64,000 nt of DNA from UBA2241 sp963777895 (GTDB lineage: Bacteria; Actinomycetota; Thermoleophilia; UBA2241). The stretch is from NCBI GenBank assembly GCA_963777895.1, contig CAVZSF010000005.1, positions 496,001 to 560,000 of the forward strand, written 5' to 3'. The notes beneath the pieces were generated by a model. It was not told where the DNA came from. It saw only the letters and a program-made list of their open reading frames with translations, and did no database searches. Below, piece after piece: positions 23,715-42,518 of the stretch (positions are counted from its first letter, which is position 1; each line of letters starts with the position of its first letter). The position numbers and the translations under genes were made by a program.

Positions 23715-24062
23715 GTGGCGAAGGCCGTCAAAAACAAGCAGGACAAATCTGGCAAGGGCGGCGGCAAGCCCGGCGACAACAAGGGTCGCAAGGCTGCCGG
23801 CGGCAAGCAGTCGCGCGCCAAGACGCCGGCCAAGGCGGGCACCCGCAGCACGAAGCGGGCAGCCGGGGAGCGTCGTGGCCTCAGCAAGTTCATGCACGAC
23901 GTGCGCATCGAGATGGGCAAGGTCACGTGGCCGTCGCGCCAGGACCTCGTCCAGTCCACCATCGTCGTGCTGGTCGCCGTGGCGATCGCCGCCGCTTATG
24001 TGGGCGTGCTCGACCTCGCCTTCTCCGAGTTCGTCGATTTCGTCCTGCGCTACATCACCTGA
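23715..24062 (+). CDS. secE: Preprotein translocase subunit SecE
   Basis: 115 residues from GTG at 23715, with GGAGAG upstream. Residues 1-52 are a basic, low-complexity tail (KNKQDKSGKGGGKPGDNKG...). Residues 55-115 are the standard SecE core: an amphipathic helix FMHDVRIEMGKVTWPSRQDL (the conserved VxWPs motif) and one membrane helix (VVLVAVAIAAAYVGVLDLAF). It clamps SecY in the membrane. Tails of this kind occur in actinobacterial SecE, although this one is long. The stop is followed by nusG after 13 bases. Confidence 0.95.
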   Translation: MAKAVKNKQDKSGKGGGKPGDNKGRKAAGGKQSRAKTPAKAGTRSTKRAAGERRGLSKFMHDVRIEMGKVTWPSRQDLVQSTIVVLVAVAIAAAYVGVLDLAFSEFVDFVLRYIT

Positions 24063-24075
24063 ACCTGAGGTAGCC

Positions 24076-24600
24076 GTGTATCACTGGTACGTCGTCAACA
24101 CCTATTCGGGCCACGAGAACAAGGTAAAGGCCAACCTGGAGCATCGGCGCTCGTCGATGAGCCAAGAAGAGCGCATTCACCAGATCGTGGTGCCGACCGA
24201 GCAGGTGGTCGAGACAAAGGACGGCCAGAAGGTCACCAGCGAACGCCGCGTCTTCCCGGGCTACGTGCTGGTGCAGATGGAGCTCACCGACGACACGTGG
24301 TCGCTGGTCAAGAACACGCCCGGAGTCACGGGTTTCGTGGGCGCCCAGAACAAGCCTGTGCCGCTCTCCCGTGCCGAGGTCGACCGTATCCTTCATACCG
24401 CGTCGGTCGAGCGGCCCAAGCAGAAGGCCGAGTTCAGCGTGGGCGAAGTCGTGCGTGTCACGTCCGGCCCGCTTTCGGACTTTTCCGGTGAGGTCGTCGA
24501 GGTCAACCTCGACCAGAGCCGTCTCAAGGTCATGGTGTCGATCTTCGGCCGTGAGACGCCTGTCGAGCTGGGCTTCGACCAGGTCAAGAAGACGTCGTAA
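24076..24600 (+). CDS. nusG: Transcription termination/antitermination factor NusG
   Basis: 174 residues from GTG at 24076, just after a GAGG site; the longer frame upstream belongs to secE in another phase. The N-terminal NGN domain (YHWYVVNTYSGHENKVKANL, RRVFPGYVLVQMELTDD) binds the RpoC clamp helices. The C-terminal KOW domain (FSVGEVVRVTSGPLSDFSGE) binds Rho or ribosomal protein S10. It has normal length and no domain II insertion. It forms a typical secE-nusG-rplK order. Confidence 0.97.
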   Translation: MYHWYVVNTYSGHENKVKANLEHRRSSMSQEERIHQIVVPTEQVVETKDGQKVTSERRVFPGYVLVQMELTDDTWSLVKNTPGVTGFVGAQNKPVPLSRAEVDRILHTASVERPKQKAEFSVGEVVRVTSGPLSDFSGEVVEVNLDQSRLKVMVSIFGRETPVELGFDQVKKTS

Positions 24601-24633
24601 CCCCGGCGTCGTAAGCAGCGAAGCGAGGAACCA

Positions 24634-25056
24634 GTGGCCAAGAAGGTCATGACCACCATCAAGTTGCAGATCCCGGCCGGCGCCGCCAACCCCGCGCCGC
24701 CCGTCGGTCCGGCGCTTGGCCAGCACGGCGTCAACATCATGGAGTTCTGCAAGGCGTTCAACGCGCAGACCCAGCAGCAGGCGGGCACCATCATCCCCGT
24801 CGAGATCACCGTGTTCGAGGACCGCTCCTTCACGTTCATCCTCAAGACGCCGCCGGCCGCCGTGCTGCTGCGCGAGGCGCTGGGCATCGAGAAGGGCTCC
24901 GGCGAGCCCAACCGCGCCAAGGTGGGCACGGTCTCGCGCGAGAAGGTCCGCGAGATCGCCGAGACGAAGATGCCCGACCTGAACGCGAACGACATCGACG
25001 CCGCGATGAAGATCATCGAGGGCACCGCCCGCAGCATGGGCGTCGAGGTCGAATGA
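24634..25056 (+). CDS. rplK: 50S ribosomal protein L11
   Basis: 140 residues from GTG at 24634. KLQIPAGAANPAPPVGPALGQHGVNI is the conserved N-terminal domain that contacts EF-G and RelA, and the C-terminal domain ends with IIEGTARSMGVEVE, which binds the 23S rRNA GTPase-associated centre. Its position after nusG and before rplA is standard. Confidence 0.98.
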   Translation: MAKKVMTTIKLQIPAGAANPAPPVGPALGQHGVNIMEFCKAFNAQTQQQAGTIIPVEITVFEDRSFTFILKTPPAAVLLREALGIEKGSGEPNRAKVGTVSREKVREIAETKMPDLNANDIDAAMKIIEGTARSMGVEVE

Positions 25057-25176
25057 CCGCCGTAGTGGAGTCATCGTCGCGTCGGCGCAAGCCCGACGTG
25101 CGACTTCCGTAAGAGAAACATCCAGTCCCGCGTGGGAGGCGACAGGGTCGCCGCTCGCACCACAGGAGGTTTGACC

Positions 25177-25884
25177 ATGGCCCAGCACGGCCGCACCTAC
25201 ACCACCGCCCGGCGCGCCATCGACAAGGAGCGCCTCTACACCCCCCTCGAAGGCGTCCGTCTGCTGAAGTCCCTGGACGGCGCCAAGTTCGACGAGACCG
25301 TCGAGGCGCACTTCCGGCTCGGCGTCGACGTGCGTCACGCCGACCAGATCGTGCGCGGCACGACGGTCCTGCCGCACGGCACCGGCAAGACGATGCGCGT
25401 CGCCGTGTTCGCCCAGGGCGACAAGGCGCGCGAGGCGCAAGAAGCCGGGGCCGACATCATTGGCGCCGATGACCTGGCCACACAGGTCCAGAACGGCATG
25501 CTCGACTTCGACGTCGCCATCGCGACGCCCGACATGATGGGCACCGTCGGTAAGCTGGGCCGCATCCTCGGCCCGCGCGGCCTCATGCCCAACCCGAAGT
25601 CGGGCACCGTGACCTTCGAGGTCGGCAAGGCCGTGACCGACGCCAAGGGCGGTAAGGTCGAGTACCGCACCGACCGCTCCGGCATCATCCACATGGCGAT
25701 CGGCAAGAAGTCGTTCGACGAGCGTCAGCTCGTCGAGAACTACGGCGCCGTGCTCGACGAGATCGTGCGCGCCAAGCCGGCCGCCGCCAAGGGCAAGTAC
25801 ATCAAGAGCGTGAACATCGCGGCGACGATGGGCCCGTCGATCCAGCTCGACCCGGCTCGGATCCGCGACCTGCTCGAAGACTGA
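25177..25884 (+). CDS. rplA: 50S ribosomal protein L1
   Basis: 235 residues from the ATG at 25177, which has a perfect AGGAGG 7 bases upstream; the longer frame from 25132 has none. GTVGKLGRILGPRGLMPNPKSGTV is the RNA-binding signature of L1, which forms the L1 stalk over 23S rRNA. The 120-base gap after rplK contains small hairpins (GGCGAC/GTCGCC at 25138-25152) near the start. L1 is known to repress its own operon by binding such leaders; that role here is inference. Confidence 0.97.
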   Translation: MAQHGRTYTTARRAIDKERLYTPLEGVRLLKSLDGAKFDETVEAHFRLGVDVRHADQIVRGTTVLPHGTGKTMRVAVFAQGDKAREAQEAGADIIGADDLATQVQNGMLDFDVAIATPDMMGTVGKLGRILGPRGLMPNPKSGTVTFEVGKAVTDAKGGKVEYRTDRSGIIHMAIGKKSFDERQLVENYGAVLDEIVRAKPAAAKGKYIKSVNIAATMGPSIQLDPARIRDLLED

Positions 25885-25914
25885 CGGTCGTCCACGAGGG
25901 GCGGCCGGTCCCGC

Positions 25915-25944
25915 TTGCCGCGCCGCGCCGCCCTCCTCTATACT
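25915..25944 (+). promoter_or_regulatory. Promoter before rplJ
   Basis: TTGCCG (25915-25920), 18 bases, TATACT (25939-25944). It drives a separate rplJL transcript. Confidence 0.7.
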
Positions 25945-25949
25945 GCCGA

Positions 25950-26087
25950 CTCGCGTCGCCGCGAGGCGGCGCAGCCGATGACGGCTGGTGCTCCAGGCGG
26001 AGCAGAATGGACCAGAAGGTCCGCCACCCGAGGCGAGCGAGCGAGTGTCGAAGGTGACGCCCGTTCCCGTTCTCGGGAGCGGGCGTT
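25950..26087 (+). ncRNA. Candidate ribosomal protein L10 leader
   Basis: Structured 5' leader between the rplJ promoter and rplJ. The segment near 25965-26000 (GCAGCCGATGACGGCTGG) resembles the conserved core that L10(L12)4 binds in other bacteria. A 12-bp stem (26058-26069 with 26074-26085, loop TTCT) just before rplJ would be a terminator or attenuator. The identity comes from location and pattern only. Confidence 0.55.
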
Positions 26088-26111
26088 GTGCTTCTCAGAA
26101 GCGAGGTGCAG

Positions 26112-26642
26112 ATGCTGAGGAAGGAAAAGGAGGCGGTGATCGCCGCGGTGGCCGAGCAGCTGGCCGCCACGGATACGGTCTTCGTCAGTGACTACCGGGG
26201 CCTCACGGTCGCCCAACTCTCGGAACTGCGCACCGCGCTGCGGACCAGCGGCGCCCAGTTCACCATCGTCAAGAACACGCTCGGCGGCATCGCCGCCGGC
26301 CGTGCCGGCCGGGAGCAGCTCACAGAGCTCCTCAGCGGGCCGACGGCGGTGACGTTCTGCGGCGACGACGCGGTGGGTGCGGCCAAGGCGCTCGCCGACT
26401 TCGCCCGCACGCACCCTCAGCTCGAGGTCCGCGGTGGACTGCTCGATCAGAGCCTGATCGACGCCGAGGGCGTCCGGGCGCTGGCGAGCCTGCCGCCGCG
26501 CGACGTGTTGGTCGCGCAGGTGGTCGGCACGATGGCCGCGCCGCTCAGCGGCCTGGTCACGGTGCTGCAGGGCACCATCAGCGGGTTCGTCCGCGCGCTC
26601 GGCCAGGTGGCCGATCAGCGCGCCGCCGCCGGCGAGGCGTGA
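26112..26642 (+). CDS. rplJ: 50S ribosomal protein L10
   Basis: 176 residues from the ATG at 26112 (GAGG 5 bases upstream); GTG 26088 lies inside the leader hairpin. DTVFVSDYRGLTVAQLSELR and FTIVKNTLGGIAA are typical of the rRNA-binding domain. The C-terminal helix ending GFVRALGQVADQR anchors L7/L12 dimers. It forms the L10-L7/L12 stalk base that recruits GTPase factors. It is followed by rplL after 57 bases. Confidence 0.97.
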   Translation: MLRKEKEAVIAAVAEQLAATDTVFVSDYRGLTVAQLSELRTALRTSGAQFTIVKNTLGGIAAGRAGREQLTELLSGPTAVTFCGDDAVGAAKALADFARTHPQLEVRGGLLDQSLIDAEGVRALASLPPRDVLVAQVVGTMAAPLSGLVTVLQGTISGFVRALGQVADQRAAAGEA

Positions 26643-26699
26643 TCCGGGCGGCAGAGTCCATCGGAACTTGATCCAGACCACGATGAGGTGAACCGGAAC

Positions 26700-27095
26700 A
26701 TGGCAGACAAGACACTGAGCAAGGACCAGATGATCGAGGCCATCAAGGGCATGACCGTGCTCGAGCTCTCCGAGCTCGTCAAGGCGCTCGAAGAGGAGTT
26801 CGGCGTGAGCGCCGCGGCGCCGGTGGCCGTCGCCGCCGCCCCTGCGGCGGGCGGCGCCCCCGCGGCCGAGGCCGAGGAAGAGAAGACGGCCTTCGACGTC
26901 GTGCTCACCAGCTTCGGCGACCAGAAGATCCAGGTCATCAAGGTCGTGCGCGCGCTGACCGGCCTCGGCCTCAAGGAGGCCAAGGACGTCGTCGAGGGCG
27001 CCCCGAAGCCGATCAAGGAAGGCGTCACCAAGGACGAGGCCGAAGAGGCCAAGAAGCAGCTCGAAGAGGCCGGCGCCTCTGTCGAACTCAAGTAG
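26700..27095 (+). CDS. rplL: 50S ribosomal protein L7/L12
   Basis: 131 residues from the ATG at 26700 with GAGGTGA upstream. The N-terminal dimerisation domain is followed by an Ala/Pro hinge (SAAAPVAVAAAPAAGGAPAA) and the conserved globular domain TAFDVVLTSFGDQKIQVIKV ... GLGLKEAKDVVEGAPKPIKEG. It is present in several copies on the ribosomal stalk and stimulates EF-Tu and EF-G GTPase activity. Confidence 0.98.
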   Translation: MADKTLSKDQMIEAIKGMTVLELSELVKALEEEFGVSAAAPVAVAAAPAAGGAPAAEAEEEKTAFDVVLTSFGDQKIQVIKVVRALTGLGLKEAKDVVEGAPKPIKEGVTKDEAEEAKKQLEEAGASVELK

Positions 27096-27135
27096 TAGTC
27101 CTTCGCGAGACGCTTCAGCGTCCTTCGTGACGGCC

Positions 27136-27169
27136 GGGCGAGGCCGCGCTCCCGAGCGCGGCCTCGCCC
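27136..27169. terminator. Hairpin terminator after rplL
   Basis: Perfect 15-bp stem (27136-27150 with 27155-27169), loop CCCG, 40 bases after the rplL stop. It lies in the 366-base gap before rpoB. It may be partial so that some read-through feeds rpoBC. Confidence 0.7.
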
Positions 27170-27461
27170 ATGTCGTCAGCGGCATCGCGCGTGATCACAG
27201 GCTCGCGCGTCAAGGCCGGTTATCGCTCCGCCGCCGCTCGGCGCCTCCTCGTGTCCTCGCGGCGCCGCTGCACGAGGTGTGCGTCTCGCGTTGACAACGG
27301 CTTAGATTGCGGCTGTTTCCGGGGAGACCGCGCGAAGCTCTTGCATCGACTATCTGGTGGTGGTACTTTTATCCGCTGTGCGTTACCTCGCGGCCAAGCC
27401 TTGCTCCCCCTGGTTTGGTGTGCTCTTCTTTCCCCGTTCCGCCTGACTTGAGGAGACTCGC
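27170..27461 (+). promoter_or_regulatory. rplL-rpoB gap with candidate rpoB promoter
   Basis: 292 bases without a gene. A candidate promoter is TTGCAT (27341-27346), 17 bases, TACTTT (27364-27369), leaving a leader of about 85 bases. TTGACA at 27291-27296 lacks a partner -10 at normal spacing. GAGGAG at 27451-27456 is the rpoB ribosome site. No other structure is clear. Confidence 0.45.
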
Positions 27462-31244
<3,783 letters not shown>

Positions 31245-31271
31245 CCCCGCCAAGGCAGAGGGGAGCAACCT

Positions 31272-35537
<4,266 letters not shown>

Positions 35538-35554
35538 CGCGGAGCGAACGCCCG

Positions 35555-35596
35555 GGCCGGCAGCCGCACGACGCCGTCGTCTTGCGGCTGCCGGCC
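35555..35596 (+). terminator. Hairpin between rpoC and rpsL
   Basis: Perfect 14-bp stem (35555-35568 with 35583-35596) around a 14-base loop that itself can pair. The downstream arm overlaps the -35 of the rpsL promoter. Confidence 0.6.
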
Positions 35597-35610
35597 AGGT
35601 TCGCTAGACT
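35582..35610 (+). promoter_or_regulatory. Promoter of the str operon (rpsL-rpsG-fusA)
   Basis: TTGCGG (35582-35587), 17 bases, TAGACT (35605-35610). Its -35 lies in the terminator arm, so termination and initiation here are physically coupled. Confidence 0.65.
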
Positions 35611-35655
35611 ACACGACCGCTGTCCCGAGGGGGACACGAGGACCAGAGAGGGTAG

Positions 35656-36027
35656 ATGACTACGATCAGCCAGCTCGTCCGCAAGGGACGTGAGAGCAAA
35701 GCCAAGCGGGCCAAGACGCCGGCCCTCAAGGGTTCGCCCCAGAAGCGCGGGGTGTGCACCCGCGTGTACACGACGACACCCAAGAAGCCGAACTCGGCCC
35801 TGCGCAAGGTGGCGCGCGTCAGGCTGGTCAACGGCATGGAAGTCACGACCTATATCCCCGGCATCGGCCACAACCTGCAGGAGCACTCCGTGGTGCTCGT
35901 GCGCGGCGGCCGCGTCAAGGACCTGCCGGGCGTCCGCTACAAGGTCATCCGCGGCACGCTCGACGCGTCCGGCGTCGCCGACCGCAAGAAGGCCCGGTCG
36001 CGCTACGGCGCCAAGGGGGCGAAGTAA
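35656..36027 (+). CDS. rpsL: 30S ribosomal protein S12
   Basis: 123 residues from ATG at 35656. The decoding-centre loop TPKKPNSALRK has lysines at 43 and 44, the streptomycin-sensitivity residues, unaltered. GGRVKDLPGVRYKVIRG is the site of the Asp modified by RimO in many bacteria. It is followed immediately by rpsG. Confidence 0.98.
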   Translation: MTTISQLVRKGRESKAKRAKTPALKGSPQKRGVCTRVYTTTPKKPNSALRKVARVRLVNGMEVTTYIPGIGHNLQEHSVVLVRGGRVKDLPGVRYKVIRGTLDASGVADRKKARSRYGAKGAK

Positions 36028-36030
36028 GCC

Positions 36031-36501
36031 ATGCCGCGGAGAGGCACCATCACACGCCGCGAGGTCCTGCCGGACCCGGTCTACAACAGCAAGCTCGTGA
36101 CGCAGGTCATCAACAAGGTCCTGCTCGACGGCAAGAAGTCGACGGCCGAGCAGATCGTCTACGGGGCGCTCGAGAACGTGCGACAGAAGACGGGGCGCGA
36201 CCCCGTCGAGGTCCTGCAGGACGTGATCCAGGCGCTGACGCCGCACCTTGAGGTGCGCAGCCGGCGCGTCGGCGGCGCCACCTATCAGGTGCCGGTCGAG
36301 GTGCCGGGCCGCCGCGCCCGCACGCTGGCCATCCGCTGGCTGGTCTCGTTCTCGCGCGAACGCCGCGAGAAGGTCATGAGCGAGCGGCTCGCCGCGGAGA
36401 TGCTCGACGCGCTCGCCGGCCAGGGCGGCGCCTTCAAGAAGAAGGACGACATCTTCCGCATGGCGCAGGCCAACAAGGCCTTCGCCCACTATCGCTGGTA
36501 A
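36031..36501 (+). CDS. rpsG: 30S ribosomal protein S7
   Basis: 156 residues, the usual length. PDPVYNSKLVTQVINKVLLDGKK, GGATYQVPVEVPGRR and FSRERREKVMSERLAAEM are S7 landmarks. It binds the 16S 3' domain and starts head assembly. It begins 3 bases after rpsL and ends 75 bases before fusA, where a hairpin lies. Confidence 0.98.
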   Translation: MPRRGTITRREVLPDPVYNSKLVTQVINKVLLDGKKSTAEQIVYGALENVRQKTGRDPVEVLQDVIQALTPHLEVRSRRVGGATYQVPVEVPGRRARTLAIRWLVSFSRERREKVMSERLAAEMLDALAGQGGAFKKKDDIFRMAQANKAFAHYRW

Positions 36502-36510
36502 TCCGCCGAG

Positions 36511-36540
36511 GCCCCTCATCGACCTTCGTCGGTGAGGGGC
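36511..36540 (+). terminator. Hairpin between rpsG and fusA
   Basis: GCCCCTCA (36511-36518) pairs with TGAGGGGC (36533-36540), followed by TTT. It could attenuate transcription into fusA. Its small T tract makes partial termination likely. Confidence 0.6.
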
Positions 36541-36576
36541 TTTCGCATGCATGGGATGAAACGGACGACGTAGCAG

Positions 36577-38652
<2,076 letters not shown>

Positions 38653-38733
38653 GCGGAAGGCGCGGCGCGGGGGCTGCCGGGCACATGACCTTCACGCGCG
38701 CGGGGAAGGCCGCCCGGCGGGTCGCCGAAAGGT

Positions 38734-38763
38734 TTGCCCTTCCTGCGCAGCGTGGGGTATACT
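38734..38763 (+). promoter_or_regulatory. Promoter of tuf
   Basis: TTGCCC (38734-38739), 18 bases, TATACT (38758-38763). The leader is about 75 bases, and AAGGAG lies before the ATG. The same hexamers recur at rpmG and rplJ. Confidence 0.75.
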
Positions 38764-38843
38764 GCCGTCCTTTGGTGCGGCCCCCCGCGCCAGTTTTTGT
38801 CTGACCTCAAGCCTCCGGGTGTCGGCTAGAAGGAGTAACGAAC

Positions 38844-40052
<1,209 letters not shown>

Positions 40053-40069
40053 CGCAAGAGAACAGTACG

Positions 40070-40114
40070 GGCCGGGCGTGTCGTGACGCGCCGAAGCGCG
40101 CGACACGCCCGGCC
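40070..40114 (+). terminator. Hairpin between tuf and rpsJ
   Basis: 14-bp perfect outer stem (40070-40083 with 40101-40114) and an inner 5-bp stem. The rpsJ start is 27 bases downstream, so it may act as a partial terminator or leader. Confidence 0.65.
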
Positions 40115-40140
40115 ACGTGAACAGGAGCAAGAAGGCTAGA

Positions 40141-40449
40141 GTGGCTCAGCAGAAGATCCGCATAAGGTTGAAGTCTTACGATCACGAGCTGATCGAGCGC
40201 AGCGCGCAGTCCATCGTGGAGACGGCGCAGCGCAGCGGCGCGACCATCTCGGGTCCGGTGCCCCTGCCGACCGAGAAGAACGTCTACTGCGTCATCAAGA
40301 GCCCGTTCAAGGACAAGGACTCCCGCGAGCACTTCGAGATCCGCACCCACAAGCGGCTCATCGACATCCATCAGCCGACCCCGAAGACGGTCGACCAGCT
40401 GATGCGCCTCGACCTGCCGGCCGGCGTCCACATCGAGATCAAGCTGTGA
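40141..40449 (+). CDS. rpsJ: 30S ribosomal protein S10
   Basis: 102 residues from GTG at 40141, with GAAGG 6 bases upstream; an earlier GTG at 40117 has no site and adds non-conserved residues. KIRIRLKSYDHELIERSAQSI and SGPVPLPTEKNVYCVIKSPFK are S10 hallmarks. It is the first gene of the S10 operon and also binds NusB/NusG in antitermination. Confidence 0.97.
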   Translation: MAQQKIRIRLKSYDHELIERSAQSIVETAQRSGATISGPVPLPTEKNVYCVIKSPFKDKDSREHFEIRTHKRLIDIHQPTPKTVDQLMRLDLPAGVHIEIKL

Positions 40450-41072
40450 GCGACGAGATGCCAGGGATCATCGGCAAGAAGCTCGGGATGACGCAGGTCT
40501 TCGACGAAGACGGCAACGTCATCCCGGTGACCGTCATCCAGGCCGGGCCCTGCCCCGTGACCCAGGTACGCACCGTCGACAAGGACGGCTACGAGGCCGT
40601 GCAGCTCGCGTTCGAGGAGTGCAAGGACAAGCACCTCAGCAAGCCGGAGCTCGGCCACCTCAAGAAGGCCGGACTGAAGCACGGCCTGCGCCACCTTGCC
40701 GAGTTCCGGGGCATCGGCGCGCTCAAGGTCGGCGACACCGTCACCGTCGAGCACTTCGAGGACGGCCAGATGGTCAGCGTCTCCGGCGTCTCCAAGGGCA
40801 AGGGATTCCAGGGCACCATCAAGCGGCACAACTTCGGTCGCGGCCCCGAGAGTCACGGCTCACACAACGTCCGCCAGCCCGGCTCGATCGGCGCCAGCGC
40901 CTATCCCAGCCGGGTCTTCAAGGGCATGCGCATGAGCGGCCACATGGGTTCGCGCCACGTCACGCAGCTTGGGCTGCGCATCGTGCGCCGCGACCTCGAG
41001 AACAACCTGCTGCTCATCAAGGGCGCCGTACCCGGCGCCAGGGACTCCGTCGTCATAGTCAAGGGTAGGTAA
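40446..41072 (+). CDS. rplC: 50S ribosomal protein L3
   Basis: 208 residues from GTG at 40446, which overlaps the rpsJ stop (GTGA); an ATG at 40458 (MPGIIGKKLGMTQVF) is an alternative and fits the family start better. GMRMSGHMGSRHVTQLGLRIV is the conserved L3 loop near the peptidyl-transferase centre. It is followed by rplD after 3 bases. Confidence 0.97.
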   Translation: MSDEMPGIIGKKLGMTQVFDEDGNVIPVTVIQAGPCPVTQVRTVDKDGYEAVQLAFEECKDKHLSKPELGHLKKAGLKHGLRHLAEFRGIGALKVGDTVTVEHFEDGQMVSVSGVSKGKGFQGTIKRHNFGRGPESHGSHNVRQPGSIGASAYPSRVFKGMRMSGHMGSRHVTQLGLRIVRRDLENNLLLIKGAVPGARDSVVIVKGR

Positions 41073-41075
41073 GCC

Positions 41076-42227
41076 GTGGCCGCCGACGATAGCAAGAACA
41101 AGGTCGACGAGACCGCGGCAGAGCCGGCCGAGTCGCCGGCCACCGACGCCGAGCAGGCGAAGCCGGCGAAGAAGCCGGCCAAGCCGCGCGCCGCGAAGCC
41201 GAAGGCCGCCGGCGAGAAGGCCGCGCCCAAGGCCGCAGCAAGCGAGAAGGTCGCGCCCAAGGCCGCCGCAAGCGAGAAGGTCGCGAAGGCAGCGAAGCCG
41301 GCGAAGGCAGCGAAGCCGGCGAAGGCAGCGAAGCCGGCGAAGGCCGAGGCCGCTGAGAGCACGGAGGCACCGGCTAAGCCGAAGCGCGCCGCCAAGCCTC
41401 GCGCCGCCAAGCCGAAGGCCGAGAAGCCGGTTGAGACCGAAGCGCCGGTCGCGGCAGCAGAGGCTGAGGCCGTCGCCGAGGTCGAAGCTCCGGCGAAGCC
41501 GAAGCGCACACGCGCCCGCAAGGCCGCGCCGGCCGAACCGCCGGCGCCCAAGGAGCGTCCCGCGAAGAAGGTCGCCGAGCCGCGGCCGGAGCACGAGCCC
41601 CGGCACGGCAAGGCCAACGCCGCGACCGTGATCGACGCCGACGGCAAGGAGCAGGGCGTGCGTGAGCTCGTGCCCGAGCGCTTCGCCGTGGCGGCGAACG
41701 TCAATGCGCTGCACCTGGTCGTGCGCGCCGAGCAGGCCGCGCGGCGCCGGGGCACCGCCTCGAGCAAGACGCGCGGCGAGGTCTCCGGCTCCACCGCCAA
41801 GCTGTACCGCCAGAAGGGCACGGGCCGCGCCCGAGCGGGCAGCGTCAAGTCGCCGGTCCGCACCGGCGGCGGCGTCGCCTTCGGACCGCACCCGCGCAGC
41901 TACGACATCAAGGTCAATCGCAAGGTCGTCAAGAAGGCGCTCGCCATGGCGCTCTCCAACAGGGCCGAGAACGGCAACGTGTTCGTCGCCGCCGGGCTCG
42001 AGCTGGAGACGCCGAGCACGCGCCGCCTCAACGACCTGCTCGTCGCGCTCGACTGTGCCGCGCCCGTCCTGGTCGTGACGAACAGCGAGCCGGCCGTCAG
42101 CAAGTCGGTGCGCAACCTCTTCTACGCCGAGACGGCGGAGGTCGCCGCACTGTCGACCGAGCAGGTGCTCCGTGCCCGCTCGTTGGTCCTCACCGAGAAG
42201 GCGTTCGACGCCCTGAATCAGGCGTGA
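41076..42227 (+). CDS. rplD: 50S ribosomal protein L4 with long N-terminal Lys/Ala/Pro extension
   Basis: 383 residues from GTG at 41076; most L4 proteins have about 205. The extra N-terminal segment of about 175 residues is low complexity: acidic first 25, then repeated Lys/Ala/Pro (PKAAASEKVA twice, AKAAKP three times; the DNA has three 18-base copies at 41285-41338). The core from about residue 178 has RRGTASSKTRGEVSGSTAKL and YRQKGTGRARAG, the rRNA-binding loop in the exit tunnel wall. No internal start with a strong ribosome site marks a shorter form. The extension is probably disordered. Confidence 0.95.
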   Translation: MAADDSKNKVDETAAEPAESPATDAEQAKPAKKPAKPRAAKPKAAGEKAAPKAAASEKVAPKAAASEKVAKAAKPAKAAKPAKAAKPAKAEAAESTEAPAKPKRAAKPRAAKPKAEKPVETEAPVAAAEAEAVAEVEAPAKPKRTRARKAAPAEPPAPKERPAKKVAEPRPEHEPRHGKANAATVIDADGKEQGVRELVPERFAVAANVNALHLVVRAEQAARRRGTASSKTRGEVSGSTAKLYRQKGTGRARAGSVKSPVRTGGGVAFGPHPRSYDIKVNRKVVKKALAMALSNRAENGNVFVAAGLELETPSTRRLNDLLVALDCAAPVLVVTNSEPAVSKSVRNLFYAETAEVAALSTEQVLRARSLVLTEKAFDALNQA

Positions 42228-42230
42228 CCC

Positions 42231-42518
42231 ATGGTTGAAGCCGAGAAGATCATCATCAGGCCAATCGTCTCCGAGAAGAGCTACGCGCAGATCGACCACA
42301 ACCGGTACACCTTCGAGGTGCACCCCGACGCCCACAAGACCATGATCGCCCAGGCGGTCGAGCAGCTCTTCGGCGTCACGGTAGTGGCCGTGGCTACCGC
42401 GCGTGTGCCGGCCAAGCCCAAGCGGCGCGGCTTCACCCGTGGTCAGACCCCGGGCTGGAAGAAGGCGGTCGTCCAATTGGCGGCCGGCGACAAGATCGAA
42501 TTCTTCGAGGGCAGGTAA
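42231..42518 (+). CDS. rplW: 50S ribosomal protein L23
   Basis: 95 residues. IIRPIVSEKSYAQIDHNRYTF and the C-terminal GWKKAVVQLAAGDKIEFFEG are typical. It lies at the tunnel exit and binds SRP and trigger factor. It starts 3 bases after rplD and overlaps rplB by one base (TAATG). Confidence 0.97.
   Translation: MVEAEKIIIRPIVSEKSYAQIDHNRYTFEVHPDAHKTMIAQAVEQLFGVTVVAVATARVPAKPKRRGFTRGQTPGWKKAVVQLAAGDKIEFFEGR

Noticed and set aside
27291..27308. TTGACA ... TAGATT as the rpoB promoter
   Set aside because: Only 6 bases separate the two hexamers; no -10 at 16-18 bases.
41285..41338. Three 18-base direct repeats as a mobile or array element
   Set aside because: They code the AKAAKP repeat within the L4 extension.
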